Counted from the stretch's first letter, positions 24,056 through 32,180 are shown. The stretch is 34,801 nucleotides of DNA from Anaerolineales bacterium (GCA_016789345.1 JAEURG010000239.1:1-34801), one strand, 5' to 3'. Translations and numbers: made by a program. The notes: generated by a model not told the origin, from the letters alone.

Positions 24056-24083
24056 ATTTTACTCGTGATATGAAATATGTCAA
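24056..24083 (-). promoter_or_regulatory. Sigma70-type promoter for the lysine-operon leader
   Basis: Minus strand -35 TTGACA (24078-24083), 16-nt spacer, -10 TAAAAT (24056-24061). Predicted start is near 24049. It is divergent from gltB; a nitrogen-type dyad (24094-24109) lies 11 bp behind the -35 box. Confidence 0.7.
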
Positions 24084-24093
24084 CCTTTTTGTA

Positions 24094-24109
24094 TTACCCA
24101 AATGGATAA
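24094..24109. promoter_or_regulatory. Nitrogen-cluster dyad, site 1 (between lysine operon and gltB)
   Basis: TTACCC-AAAT-GGATAA, 11 of 12 half-site bases matching TTACCC-N4-GGGTAA. Its centre is 33 bp (about three helical turns) upstream of site 2. Confidence 0.6.
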
Positions 24110-24126
24110 CATTCATTTTTCAATAA

Positions 24127-24142
24127 GTACCCATATAGGTTA
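24127..24142 (+). promoter_or_regulatory. Nitrogen-cluster dyad, site 2 (gltB-proximal)
   Basis: GTACCC-ATAT-AGGTTA, a weaker match to the dyad but immediately upstream of the gltB -35 box and centred 30.5 bp before the -10, the same placement as at amt and glnA. Confidence 0.55.
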
Positions 24143-24170
24143 TTGAAAATATTTTTTTGCTCACTATCAT
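24143..24170 (+). promoter_or_regulatory. gltB promoter
   Basis: -35 TTGAAA (24143-24148), 16-nt spacer, -10 TATCAT (24165-24170); predicted leader about 32 nt to the ATG. Confidence 0.6.
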
Positions 24171-24208
24171 TAAAAGAATTTATCAATTCCTAACTGAGAT
24201 GAGGCACC

Positions 24209-27200
24209 ATGAAAAAAATACTTGCAAATAAAGAGGATGACCATCAGAAAAAAGTTAATTCATTTAATTGGTTAACTACTGAACATACCAAAACATGGTT
24301 AGATGAAAGAGATGCTTGTGCTTTAGTAGCATCTGTGCGCAAGAATGGTGAAGCGTCACATGGAAATTTAAAACGGGCACTCGCCGCATTAAGCATCATG
24401 GGGCATCGCAGTGGGGAAGTGAATGGAGAAGGGGATGGATGTGGTGTGATGACAGACATTCCACGTTTGTTATGGTCACAGGCATTAGAGCAAGAAGGTA
24501 AGCCCGGTTGGTTAGCAGAAGACCGCCGTTTTTTTGTGGGGCATTTGATGATTCCAAATACTGAAGAAAATATTTCTGATGTAAAGTCACGCATTATCAA
24601 CACGTTAAAAGAAATAGGCATAGACCTTTTATTAGAACGCCAGATTCTTACTCGTCCGCAAGTGTTGGGGAAAATGGCACGCCAGCAAGTTCCATACCTT
24701 TGGCAAATTGCTGGCATGGTAAGCCAAGGTCCACTAGAGCATGTGGAACGTACACTGTTTCAACTTGGTTTGTACATAGAAAAAAATACGAATGTTTCCA
24801 TCGCTTCACTTTCAAGCAATGTGGTTATTTATAAAGTGCGTGGTTCCATTGAAACGCTGTATCAATATTATCCAGAACTTCGTAACCCAGATTTCACAAC
24901 AGCCATCACAATTGGTCATGCGCGTTACTCAACCAACACTGCTACCATTTTTGAACGTGTGCAACCATTTAGTTTGTTAGGACATAACGGCGAAATTAAT
25001 ACGATTGCTCGTTTGCGCGAACAAGCCGAAATGCTCGGCGTAGATTTGCCGCGCGATGGAAGCGACTCGCAAGACCTTGACCGTTTGCTCGGGACATTGA
25101 TTCATCAATATCATTTTTCATTAACTGAATCAATGGAACTTGCATTTCCTCCACTCATTAGTGAAGTAGAAAAACTTTCTCCCGAATTGCAAACCATTTA
25201 TAAATATTATCGTCAGGCATTTGGTCCATTTGCACAAGGTCCTGCTGGAATTATTTCACGTTATGGTGATGAATGTGTTTTCAGTGTAGATGCACTTGGT
25301 TTGCGTCCGTTATGGTTTGGTGATACAGAAAAAGAATATTTCTTTTCTTCAGAAAAAGGTGTCTATCATCTTGACACAATGAATGTGGATCCGATTCCAC
25401 TTTCGCCCGGAGAAAAGATGCGTTTGCGAATTCATCGTGGACGAAATGTAGAAGTCTTTGATTATCCTGCTATTCAACAAAGAATGTTAAATCTTTCGAT
25501 AAGACGATTTGGTTCACTCGAAACGATGAGTCGTCGTTTACAGCATCAAGATGAATCACAAACCCGCTTCATTCTTGATGCTTCGACACGGCTCAGCACA
25601 AGCCTGAAACCTGATTCGCCAACCCTCGACAATCGTTTATCTGCTTTTGGTTGGGGACGTGAAGACCGCGAATGGGTGAGTGAACTTGCCAAAAATGGAG
25701 TTGACCCCATCAGTTCACTTGGCTTTGATGGTCCACTTGCACCGCTATCATCCGAACGACAAAACATTGCTGATTATTTCAAAGAAGCAGTTGCAGTGGT
25801 GACAAATCCCGCTATTGACCGTGAACGTGAAGTAGAACATTTTTCTACACAGATAGTTTTAGGGTCACGACCACCACTCATGCCGAACGAACTTGGTAAT
25901 GATGTCACTTTCACTTTAGATACTCCGCTTTTGCTAGAACATCCTAGTGATGCTGTAGAAACGATTGCATCAGATTCTGGTTGTGGAACATTGAATCAAT
26001 TGTTTGCAAAATTTTCAGAATCACAAATTGCTCAAATACAAATAGTCACACAACCAAATGAAAATACGGAGCAAGCTTTAGAACGAATCGCTCAAGCGTC
26101 TATTGAATCAGTTAAGAATGGTGCTCGAATTGTTTTGCTTGATGATTCATCTGCTTTTCAAAATGAAAATGGCTGGCTAGACCCAATGCTCGTATTAAGT
26201 ATCGTTGACCTTGCTTTACGTCGCACTTTCATTGAAGTTAATACTTCTGAATCACCAACCCCGCTTTCATTAAATGTAGATGGAAAAATTGATTTAGGTT
26301 TAATGGCTTCGCATCATTCAATCAACTTACGCAGACAGGCTTCAATTGTCTTACGCAGTGGAGCAATCCGCAATTTGCATGATTTGATAATGTCTATTGG
26401 CATGGGAGCAGATGCAGTTTCACCATACTTGATTTTTGAGTCTGCTACAAAAGATAAAGTTGAATTAACAAATGAAGAAATTAATCTACGTTTGAAACAT
26501 GTCTTGAAAGCATTACGTTCTGGTGTTGAAAAATGTACCAGCACAATGGGCATCCACGAATCACGCGGCTATGGACGTTTATTCTCCAGCATTGGGTTAA
26601 GTCCACAAGTTGCATCTGCATTGGGTACAGTTAATTATGGTGGTTCTGCACAAGGTGGTTTGCAATGGAAAGATATTGATGCAGATATTGAAGAACGTGC
26701 TAAGTCATATCACAGTGTGGGGCGTGGTGAACTTTCGCGCGTGAATCATTTTTATCCAAAAATTTGGAAGGCGGCTGGCAAGTTGGGGAAACAAGAATCA
26801 ACTTGGAGTGAGTATGAAGCGCATGCGCAATCCACTGCAAAATCAAATCCAGTCACCATTCGTCACATTCTTGATTTTCGTTATCAAAACGAATCAAATA
26901 TTGATTCACAAAAAGTGGATGCGAGCATTACATCGCATCAATTACCATTTTTGATTGCATCTATGTCATTTGGTTCGCAAGGTGAAGTTGCCTATCGTGC
27001 CTATGCAGAAGCGGCATTTCGTTTGAAAATGCTTTCGGTGAATGGGGAAGGTGGTGAGATTCCTGATTTGTTAGGAAGGTATCCATTCAATCGTGGTATT
27101 CAAATTGCATCGGGTCGTTTTGGAATTACTGCTGAAACAATCAATGCAACCAATTTGATTGAAATAAAAGTTGGTCAAGGTGCAAAGCCCGGCGAAGGCG

Positions 27201-29035
27201 GACATTTACCTGCGCGCAAAGTTACTCAAAAAGTTGCGGATGCACGCCATGCACAAAAAGGTGTTGATTTAATTTCGCCATCGAATAATCATGATATTTA
27301 TTCGATTGAAGATTTGGCGCAATTTATTGAAGAATTAAAAACGATAAATCCGAAAGCGCGTGTGGCTGTAAAAGTTCCTGTTGTGCCGGGCATTGGCATC
27401 ATTGCGGTTGGCATTGCAAAAGCCGAAGCCGATATTATTTATTTGACAGGCTTTGATGGTGGAACAGGTGCGGCACGTTCACATTCATTGAGATATGTTG
27501 GTTTGCCTGCTGAAATTGGAATTGTGGAAGCGCATCGTGCTTTAAGTGAATCTGGTTTGCGCGCGAAAGTTGAAATTTGGGCTGATGGTGGAGTCCGCTC
27601 CGCGGATGACACAGTTAAGTTAATGTGTTTGGGTGCTAATCGAATTGGCTTCGCCACATTACCAATGGTTGCAATTGGTTGTACGATTTGTAGAGATTGT
27701 CAGAGTGGGACATGCCATGTTGGAATCACGACTCAACTTGAAACAAAAGATGAAGCGACTCATTTAGGAATTAAACATTTTGCCCCGCGAGATTTTGAAA
27801 GTGCAACACAGTCATTGGTTAATGTGTTTACAGGTTTAGGCGATGGCGTAAAACAAATTGTTGCTAAACTTGGTTTTGATAATGTGCAAGATATTGTCGG
27901 AAGGTCTGATTTGCTGGTGCAAATATCACATTGTGAAAAAATTGATTTGAATGAAATGCTTATCCCTGCTGATGAATATTTGTTAGCGAAACAACCTGTA
28001 AAAATTTCAATGCCTATGCCTATCAATGAAACAGTGAGTATTGACCGTGGTCCATTACATCGTCCGCGCAATCATCTGACGACTGTTATATCCAATCTTG
28101 TGATGGAAAGTTTTACAACCTATCAACAAGATGTGGTTTTGTTTGAAGATGATAAAGTAACACCAGTAGACCGCGCATTAGGTACACATTTGACTGGTGC
28201 ATTGACTCGCTTCAAAAAGAATTGGGATTGGTCGCCGGGTCACGGTGGTTTAGGTGGGAATCGTGAAACGTGGCGTTTGCCAATGAAGAAACAAGAAGTA
28301 GATATTGATTCTGTGCCACGAACATCATTGCACTTTACAAGCAGTTCTGTACCGGGCAATGGATTAGGTGCTTATAATGCTGACCCTGTTCATATTCTTG
28401 TAGAAGGTGGTGCACAAGATGGTGTTGCCAAAGGAATTTCTGGTGGGCAAGTAGTGATTATGAAAGGCTATAACCATGACGGCAAATTAATTGATGGGTC
28501 AGTTGGAAAAAGCCTTGCCTATGGTGGCATTGGTGGAACTGTGATTGTGCAAGGTAATGCCGATTCGCGTGCTTGCATTCGTTTATCTGGTGCAGATGTA
28601 ATCATTGGCGGTGAAATCACCAAGCCATTAAATGATAGTCTTGGATTCATTGGCGCACGTGCAAATATCAAAGGTTTCTTGTGTGAATATATGACATCGG
28701 GTCGTGTAGTTGTGCTTGGTGACCCAGGTCCGTGGATGTGTGCAGGTATGACAGGTGGTGTTTTGTATTTACGTTTACAACCGCATTTGAACTTTGACCA
28801 ATCTGCTATTCAACGTCGACTTGCCAAAGGTGCTAAAGTGGTTGTACAAGAAGTGAATGAAAATGATTTGAAAAATTTGAAAGAGTTGCTGACTGTCTAC
28901 GCTGAAGAACTCAAGCATAATCATCAAAGTGAAGAAGCTAATAAAGTTAGTAATCTATTAGTAGATTGGAAGAATACGTTTGTGAAAGTGATTCCATTAT
29001 CTCAACAGGAAGATCAAAGATTCTCAACTGAATAA
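24209..29035 (+). CDS. gltB: Glutamate synthase, large (GltB-type) subunit
   Basis: Makes two glutamate from glutamine and 2-oxoglutarate, completing the GS-GOGAT cycle with the glnA product downstream. 1608 aa, about 100 longer than typical GltB. A 36-residue propeptide precedes the Ntn nucleophile Cys37 (LDERDACALVASVRKNG); the context is CALV rather than the common CGVG. The amidotransferase domain continues with GHARYSTNTATIFERVQPFS and LGHNGEINTIARLREQAEML. The FMN barrel has FLIASMSFGSQGEVAYRAYA and VGQGAKPGEGGHLPARKV. The 3Fe-4S ligands fit Cys1158, Cys1164 and Cys1169 (C-x5-C-x4-C). The C-terminal beta-helix GXGXG domain begins near residue 1290. A gltD partner is not adjacent, so it may be encoded elsewhere or the enzyme may use ferredoxin. 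GAGG lies 4 nt before the ATG. Two dyads precede its promoter. Confidence 0.95.
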   Translation: MKKILANKEDDHQKKVNSFNWLTTEHTKTWLDERDACALVASVRKNGEASHGNLKRALAALSIMGHRSGEVNGEGDGCGVMTDIPRLLWSQALEQEGKPGWLAEDRRFFVGHLMIPNTEENISDVKSRIINTLKEIGIDLLLERQILTRPQVLGKMARQQVPYLWQIAGMVSQGPLEHVERTLFQLGLYIEKNTNVSIASLSSNVVIYKVRGSIETLYQYYPELRNPDFTTAITIGHARYSTNTATIFERVQPFSLLGHNGEINTIARLREQAEMLGVDLPRDGSDSQDLDRLLGTLIHQYHFSLTESMELAFPPLISEVEKLSPELQTIYKYYRQAFGPFAQGPAGIISRYGDECVFSVDALGLRPLWFGDTEKEYFFSSEKGVYHLDTMNVDPIPLSPGEKMRLRIHRGRNVEVFDYPAIQQRMLNLSIRRFGSLETMSRRLQHQDESQTRFILDASTRLSTSLKPDSPTLDNRLSAFGWGREDREWVSELAKNGVDPISSLGFDGPLAPLSSERQNIADYFKEAVAVVTNPAIDREREVEHFSTQIVLGSRPPLMPNELGNDVTFTLDTPLLLEHPSDAVETIASDSGCGTLNQLFAKFSESQIAQIQIVTQPNENTEQALERIAQASIESVKNGARIVLLDDSSAFQNENGWLDPMLVLSIVDLALRRTFIEVNTSESPTPLSLNVDGKIDLGLMASHHSINLRRQASIVLRSGAIRNLHDLIMSIGMGADAVSPYLIFESATKDKVELTNEEINLRLKHVLKALRSGVEKCTSTMGIHESRGYGRLFSSIGLSPQVASALGTVNYGGSAQGGLQWKDIDADIEERAKSYHSVGRGELSRVNHFYPKIWKAAGKLGKQESTWSEYEAHAQSTAKSNPVTIRHILDFRYQNESNIDSQKVDASITSHQLPFLIASMSFGSQGEVAYRAYAEAAFRLKMLSVNGEGGEIPDLLGRYPFNRGIQIASGRFGITAETINATNLIEIKVGQGAKPGEGGHLPARKVTQKVADARHAQKGVDLISPSNNHDIYSIEDLAQFIEELKTINPKARVAVKVPVVPGIGIIAVGIAKAEADIIYLTGFDGGTGAARSHSLRYVGLPAEIGIVEAHRALSESGLRAKVEIWADGGVRSADDTVKLMCLGANRIGFATLPMVAIGCTICRDCQSGTCHVGITTQLETKDEATHLGIKHFAPRDFESATQSLVNVFTGLGDGVKQIVAKLGFDNVQDIVGRSDLLVQISHCEKIDLNEMLIPADEYLLAKQPVKISMPMPINETVSIDRGPLHRPRNHLTTVISNLVMESFTTYQQDVVLFEDDKVTPVDRALGTHLTGALTRFKKNWDWSPGHGGLGGNRETWRLPMKKQEVDIDSVPRTSLHFTSSSVPGNGLGAYNADPVHILVEGGAQDGVAKGISGGQVVIMKGYNHDGKLIDGSVGKSLAYGGIGGTVIVQGNADSRACIRLSGADVIIGGEITKPLNDSLGFIGARANIKGFLCEYMTSGRVVVLGDPGPWMCAGMTGGVLYLRLQPHLNFDQSAIQRRLAKGAKVVVQEVNENDLKNLKELLTVYAEELKHNHQSEEANKVSNLLVDWKNTFVKVIPLSQQEDQRFSTE

Positions 29036-29048
29036 TCCTTTTGGGTAA
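29033..29048 (+). promoter_or_regulatory. Nitrogen-cluster dyad, site 3 (at the gltB stop codon)
   Basis: TAATCC-TTTT-GGGTAA; the right half is perfect. The left half starts on the gltB stop codon. Centred 31.5 bp upstream of the -10 of the promoter at 29049-29077. Confidence 0.55.
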
Positions 29049-29077
29049 TTGATAATAATTGTTCTATTGAATAGAAT
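29049..29077 (+). promoter_or_regulatory. Promoter of a putative small RNA
   Basis: -35 TTGATA (29049-29054), 17-nt spacer, -10 TAGAAT (29072-29077), both 5 of 6 to consensus. Predicted start is near 29084. The next gene, amt, has its own promoter beyond a terminator. Confidence 0.6.
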
Positions 29078-29083
29078 TCAGGA

Positions 29084-29177
29084 ATGGTTGGCTTACGTTT
29101 CTAGCCTATGCCTCTCCTTGTTTAGCCCGTATGGGCAAATAAAGTGGATGAAAACATCTCATCCACTTTATTTTTTT
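29084..29177 (+). ncRNA. Putative nitrogen-regulated small RNA (about 90 nt)
   Basis: A short transcription unit lies between gltB and amt: promoter with an upstream dyad, about 50 nt of body, a small hairpin (GCCC-GTAT-GGGC, 29125-29136) and a strong terminator hairpin. There is no convincing ORF; the longest start-stop frames are about six codons. The body has a C/U-rich stretch including CTCCTT (29114-29119), which could pair with Shine-Dalgarno sequences such as AAGGAG before amt or glnA. Alternatively the region is only the gltB 3' end and the promoter is fortuitous. Confidence 0.45.
29137..29177 (+). terminator. Strong intrinsic terminator after gltB/small RNA
   Basis: 15-bp perfect stem, AAATAAAGTGGATGA (29137-29151) with its complement at 29159-29173, a 7-nt loop, and a T run reaching 29177. 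Confidence 0.92.
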
Positions 29178-29179
29178 AA

Positions 29180-29195
29180 TACTCCATTTGGGTAA
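29180..29195 (+). promoter_or_regulatory. Nitrogen-cluster dyad, site 4 (upstream of amt)
   Basis: TACTCC-ATTT-GGGTAA; perfect right half, poor left half (3/6). Its centre is 64 bp (about six helical turns) upstream of site 5. No promoter box at the usual distance, so it may be an auxiliary site. Confidence 0.45.
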
Positions 29196-29243
29196 TGGGA
29201 ATATCATTACAACATGATGAATGAAATGAATTTCATTATGAAA

Positions 29244-29259
29244 TAATCCATTAGGGTAA
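29244..29259 (+). promoter_or_regulatory. Nitrogen-cluster dyad, site 5 (amt-proximal)
   Basis: TAATCC-ATTA-GGGTAA directly before the amt -35 box and centred 30.5 bp before the -10. The 12-mer GGGTAATAGACT that runs into the -35 box is shared exactly with glnA. Confidence 0.65.
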
Positions 29260-29287
29260 TAGACTCTTTTCTCTGCATCATTAAAAT
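29260..29287 (+). promoter_or_regulatory. amt promoter
   Basis: -35 TAGACT (29260-29265, weak), 16-nt spacer, -10 TAAAAT (29282-29287); leader about 31 nt. A weak -35 next to the dyad fits an activated promoter. Confidence 0.6.
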
Positions 29288-29324
29288 CACATCTATTATC
29301 AATTTATGAAAAGGAGAATAGAAG

Positions 29325-30584
29325 ATGGAACAGATTAATGCAGGAGATACCGCTTGGATTCTTGTCGCCACTGCACTTGTATTGGTGATGACGCCAGCGC
29401 TCGCGTTTTTTTACGGCGGGATGGTTCGAAAAAAGAATGTGCTCTCAACACTGAACTTAAGTTTTATTACGATTGGTTTGATTAGTTTGCAGTGGGTTCT
29501 GATTGGTTACACCATTTCGTTTGGAACATCGGTTGGTGGCTTTTTCGGTGGCTTAGACTTTTTAGGTTTCAATGGAGTCGGGCAAGAACCGAATCCAAAT
29601 TATTCAGCTACATTGCCACATCTTGGCTTCGCCGCTTTTCAGATGATGTTCGCCATCATTACTCCAGCTTTGATTTCTGGAGCCATTGTTGAACGAATTA
29701 GTTTCAAGGCATATATTGTCTTCACATTGTTGTGGGCAACCCTTGTTTATAACCCAGTCGCTCACTGGGTGTGGGGTGTTGGTGGTGTGCTTCGCAATTT
29801 AGGTGCACTTGATTTTGCTGGTGGAACAGTCGTTCATATTACGGCAGGTTTTTCAGCCCTCGCAATTGCAATCGTACTTGGCAAACGTAAAGATTATGGT
29901 CAGACCAACATTGAAGCCGGTAATATTCCCTTCACTGTTTTAGGTGCAGGTTTGTTATGGATGGGTTGGTTTGGTTTCAATGGTGGCAGTTCGTTAGCCG
30001 CAAATGGATTGGCTTTCAATGCAATCGTCACAACAAATACCGCCGCCGCTGCTGCTGCCGTTGCTTGGATGTTCTTAAGTTGGAGAGAAGGTAAACCAAG
30101 CATTTTAGGAATTGCAACGGGTGCAGTTGTTGGTTTGGTAGCGATTACCCCAGCCGCTGGTTTTGTAACGCCTCTTGCCGCAATTGTAATTGGTGCGCTT
30201 GCCGCTCCGATTAGTTTTTACGCCATCAAACTTCGCCAAAAATGGGGCTTGGATGAGTCATTAGATGTATGGGCTTGTCATGGTGTAGGTGGTACATGGG
30301 GTGCGTTGGCAACTGGTTTATTTGCAACCACAGCAGTTAACTCTGCCGGTTTCGATGGTTTGTTCTATGGAAATCCAAATCAGTTGGCAGTGCAAGCCTT
30401 GGCTGTAGTTGTCACGATTGCATTTTCATTCGGTGTTACGTTCTTATTGGCTAAAGTATTAAGCGCAACTATTGGTTTACGTGTTACGGAAAGCCAAGAA
30501 GACACAGGCTTAGACATCAGTGAACATGGTGAAAAGGCTTACTCTGACGACGCATTCTCTGGCGCATTAAGTGGTGCAGACTAA
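29325..30584 (+). CDS. amt: Ammonium transporter, Amt family
   Basis: Inner-membrane ammonium channel/transporter feeding GS-GOGAT. 419 aa with about 11 hydrophobic segments. Family motifs: TPALAFFYGGMVRKKNVLST, FQMMFAIITPALISGAIVER, YNPVAHWVWGVGG, and GALDFAGGTVVHITAGFSAL carrying the conserved Asp and twin-His first pore His. Later come GLLWMGWFGFNGGSSLAANG and WACHGVGGTWGALATGLFAT with the second pore His. The C-terminal tail (LRVTESQEDTGLDISEHGEK) is the usual cytosolic regulatory part. AAGGAG lies upstream of the ATG. No glnK/glnB PII gene is adjacent, which is unusual for amt. A promoter with two dyads precedes it and a hairpin follows it. Confidence 0.97.
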   Translation: MEQINAGDTAWILVATALVLVMTPALAFFYGGMVRKKNVLSTLNLSFITIGLISLQWVLIGYTISFGTSVGGFFGGLDFLGFNGVGQEPNPNYSATLPHLGFAAFQMMFAIITPALISGAIVERISFKAYIVFTLLWATLVYNPVAHWVWGVGGVLRNLGALDFAGGTVVHITAGFSALAIAIVLGKRKDYGQTNIEAGNIPFTVLGAGLLWMGWFGFNGGSSLAANGLAFNAIVTTNTAAAAAAVAWMFLSWREGKPSILGIATGAVVGLVAITPAAGFVTPLAAIVIGALAAPISFYAIKLRQKWGLDESLDVWACHGVGGTWGALATGLFATTAVNSAGFDGLFYGNPNQLAVQALAVVVTIAFSFGVTFLLAKVLSATIGLRVTESQEDTGLDISEHGEKAYSDDAFSGALSGAD

Positions 30585-30610
30585 TTAATTTGAAAAGGTT
30601 TAATCAAGCA

Positions 30611-30646
30611 CATGGTGATTGGAACATCCAATCACCATGCTGTTTT
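30611..30646 (+). terminator. Intrinsic terminator after amt
   Basis: 12-bp perfect stem CATGGTGATTGG (30611-30622) and CCAATCACCATG (30628-30639), 5-nt loop, followed by a short TTTT tract. Confidence 0.75.
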
Positions 30647-30648
30647 AA

Positions 30649-30664
30649 GTACCCGTTTGGGTAA
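30649..30664 (+). promoter_or_regulatory. Nitrogen-cluster dyad, site 6 (glnA)
   Basis: GTACCC-GTTT-GGGTAA, the most symmetrical plus-strand copy (TACCC/GGGTA perfect). Centred 32.5 bp before the glnA -10 box. Confidence 0.7.
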
Positions 30665-30694
30665 TAGACTTACCCTACCCACAAACCCTATAAT
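30665..30694 (+). promoter_or_regulatory. glnA promoter
   Basis: -35 TAGACT (30665-30670, weak), 18-nt spacer, perfect -10 TATAAT (30689-30694); predicted leader about 42 nt. Confidence 0.65.
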
Positions 30695-30743
30695 GCCGAA
30701 GTTGAAATAATTAATTTAAATTCATTAGTAAGGAGTTTATCCC

Positions 30744-32150
30744 ATGGCAAAGACAGTTAAAGATGTTTTGGAATTAGCAAAAAATGTGCAAGTGGTAGAT
30801 TTACGCTTCATTGACCTCCCTGGAACTTGGCAACATTTCACCATTCCAGTTCAACGTTTTACAGAGGACTTTTTGAAGGAAGGTATTCCTTTTGATGGTT
30901 CTTCCGTTCGCGGTTTTCAAGAAATTCATGAATCAGATATGCTTCTCAAAGCAGACCCTGAAACTGCATTTATTGACCCAACTTCTGAAACACCAACTTT
31001 GGTTCTTTCTTGTAATGTGTTTGACCCATTCACAGAAGAACCCTATTCACGTGACCCACGTTATGTAGCACAAAAAGCCGAAGCGTATTTAAAAAGCACA
31101 GGCATAGCAGAAACAGCCTTCTTCGCGCCAGAAGCGGAGTTCTTCGTCTTCGATGGCATTCGTTATGTATCCACTCCAAACGAAGCAAGCTTTTCCATCG
31201 AATCATCCGAAGCATGGTGGAGTAGTAATGAGGCAGGTTCCAAAGGTGGGCAAGTACAACCGAAGCGTGGTTACTTCCCAACTTCACCAACTGATACTTT
31301 ACAAGAACTTCGCAACAAATTTATGTTAGCCATGATTGAAGCAGGCGTGCCAATGGACTTGCATCATCACGAAGTTGCTACCGCCGGTCAAAGCGAAATG
31401 AGTATGACCTACACCACACTCACTCGCATGGCTGATGATTTATTGTTATACAAATATATTATCAAGAATGTTGCTCGTCAAAATGGTAAGACTGTAACTT
31501 TTATGCCGAAACCAATTTTTGGTGATAATGGTTCTGGTATGCATGTTCACTCTTCATTATGGAAAGGCAAGACTAACGTTTTCTTTGATGAAAAAGGTTA
31601 TGCTGGTCTTTCACAAACTGCAAAATATTACATTGGTGGTTTGCTCAAACATGCTCCTGCTTTGTTAGCACTTACTTCACCAACTACAAATTCATATCGC
31701 CGCTTAGTGCCCGGTTACGAAGCACCAGTAAACATCGCTTACTCACAACGCAATCGCTCGGCTATTTGTCGTATTCCTGCAAACAAAAGTTCCAAAGCAA
31801 AACGGGTTGAATTCCGTGCGCCTGATGCAACTAGCAATCCATATCTCGCTTTCTCTGCAATTCTTATGGCTGGTCTCGATGGTATTTTAAACAAGATTGA
31901 CCCAGGTGACCCACAAGACCGCGATTTGTATGAATTGCCAGCAGAAGAAAAGAAACTCATCAAACAAGTTCCTAGCTCATTGGGTGAAGTGCTTGATGCG
32001 CTTGAAGCCGACCATGATTTCTTGTTACAAGGCGGAGTCTTTACTCCTGACTTGCTTGAAGAATATATCAAATACAAACGTGTGCATGAAGTGGATGCCG
32101 TTCGCTTACGACCGACTCCACATGAATATGTTCTCTACTTTGACGCATAA
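30744..32150 (+). CDS. glnA: Glutamine synthetase type I
   Basis: ATP-dependent amidation of glutamate to glutamine; dodecameric cytosolic enzyme. 468 aa, the length of the GSI-beta form. Motifs: IPFDGSSVRGFQEIHESDML, FFAPEAEFFVFDGI, MDLHHHEVATAGQSEMSMTY (metal-binding His), KPIFGDNGSGMHVHSSLWKG, PVNIAYSQRNRSAICRIPAN and VEFRAPDATSNPYLAFSAIL. Tyr396 in RDLYELPAEEK matches the adenylylation site of GSI-beta enzymes, so GlnE-type control is possible (glnE is not in the window). AAGGAG lies upstream of the ATG. Preceded by a dyad-bearing promoter and followed by its own terminator, so it is probably monocistronic. Confidence 0.98.
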   Translation: MAKTVKDVLELAKNVQVVDLRFIDLPGTWQHFTIPVQRFTEDFLKEGIPFDGSSVRGFQEIHESDMLLKADPETAFIDPTSETPTLVLSCNVFDPFTEEPYSRDPRYVAQKAEAYLKSTGIAETAFFAPEAEFFVFDGIRYVSTPNEASFSIESSEAWWSSNEAGSKGGQVQPKRGYFPTSPTDTLQELRNKFMLAMIEAGVPMDLHHHEVATAGQSEMSMTYTTLTRMADDLLLYKYIIKNVARQNGKTVTFMPKPIFGDNGSGMHVHSSLWKGKTNVFFDEKGYAGLSQTAKYYIGGLLKHAPALLALTSPTTNSYRRLVPGYEAPVNIAYSQRNRSAICRIPANKSSKAKRVEFRAPDATSNPYLAFSAILMAGLDGILNKIDPGDPQDRDLYELPAEEKKLIKQVPSSLGEVLDALEADHDFLLQGGVFTPDLLEEYIKYKRVHEVDAVRLRPTPHEYVLYFDA

Positions 32151-32180
32151 CCCGCGCCACTGACATCGCCTCCTACCTAG

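Noticed and set aside
24027-24142. NtcA, GlnR or NtrC sites upstream of gltB.
   Set aside because: The dyad TTACCC-N4-GGGTAA matches none of their known consensus sequences.
29084-29104. Six-codon leaderless ORF at the start of the putative small RNA.
   Set aside because: Too short to support; start position depends on an unmapped transcription start.
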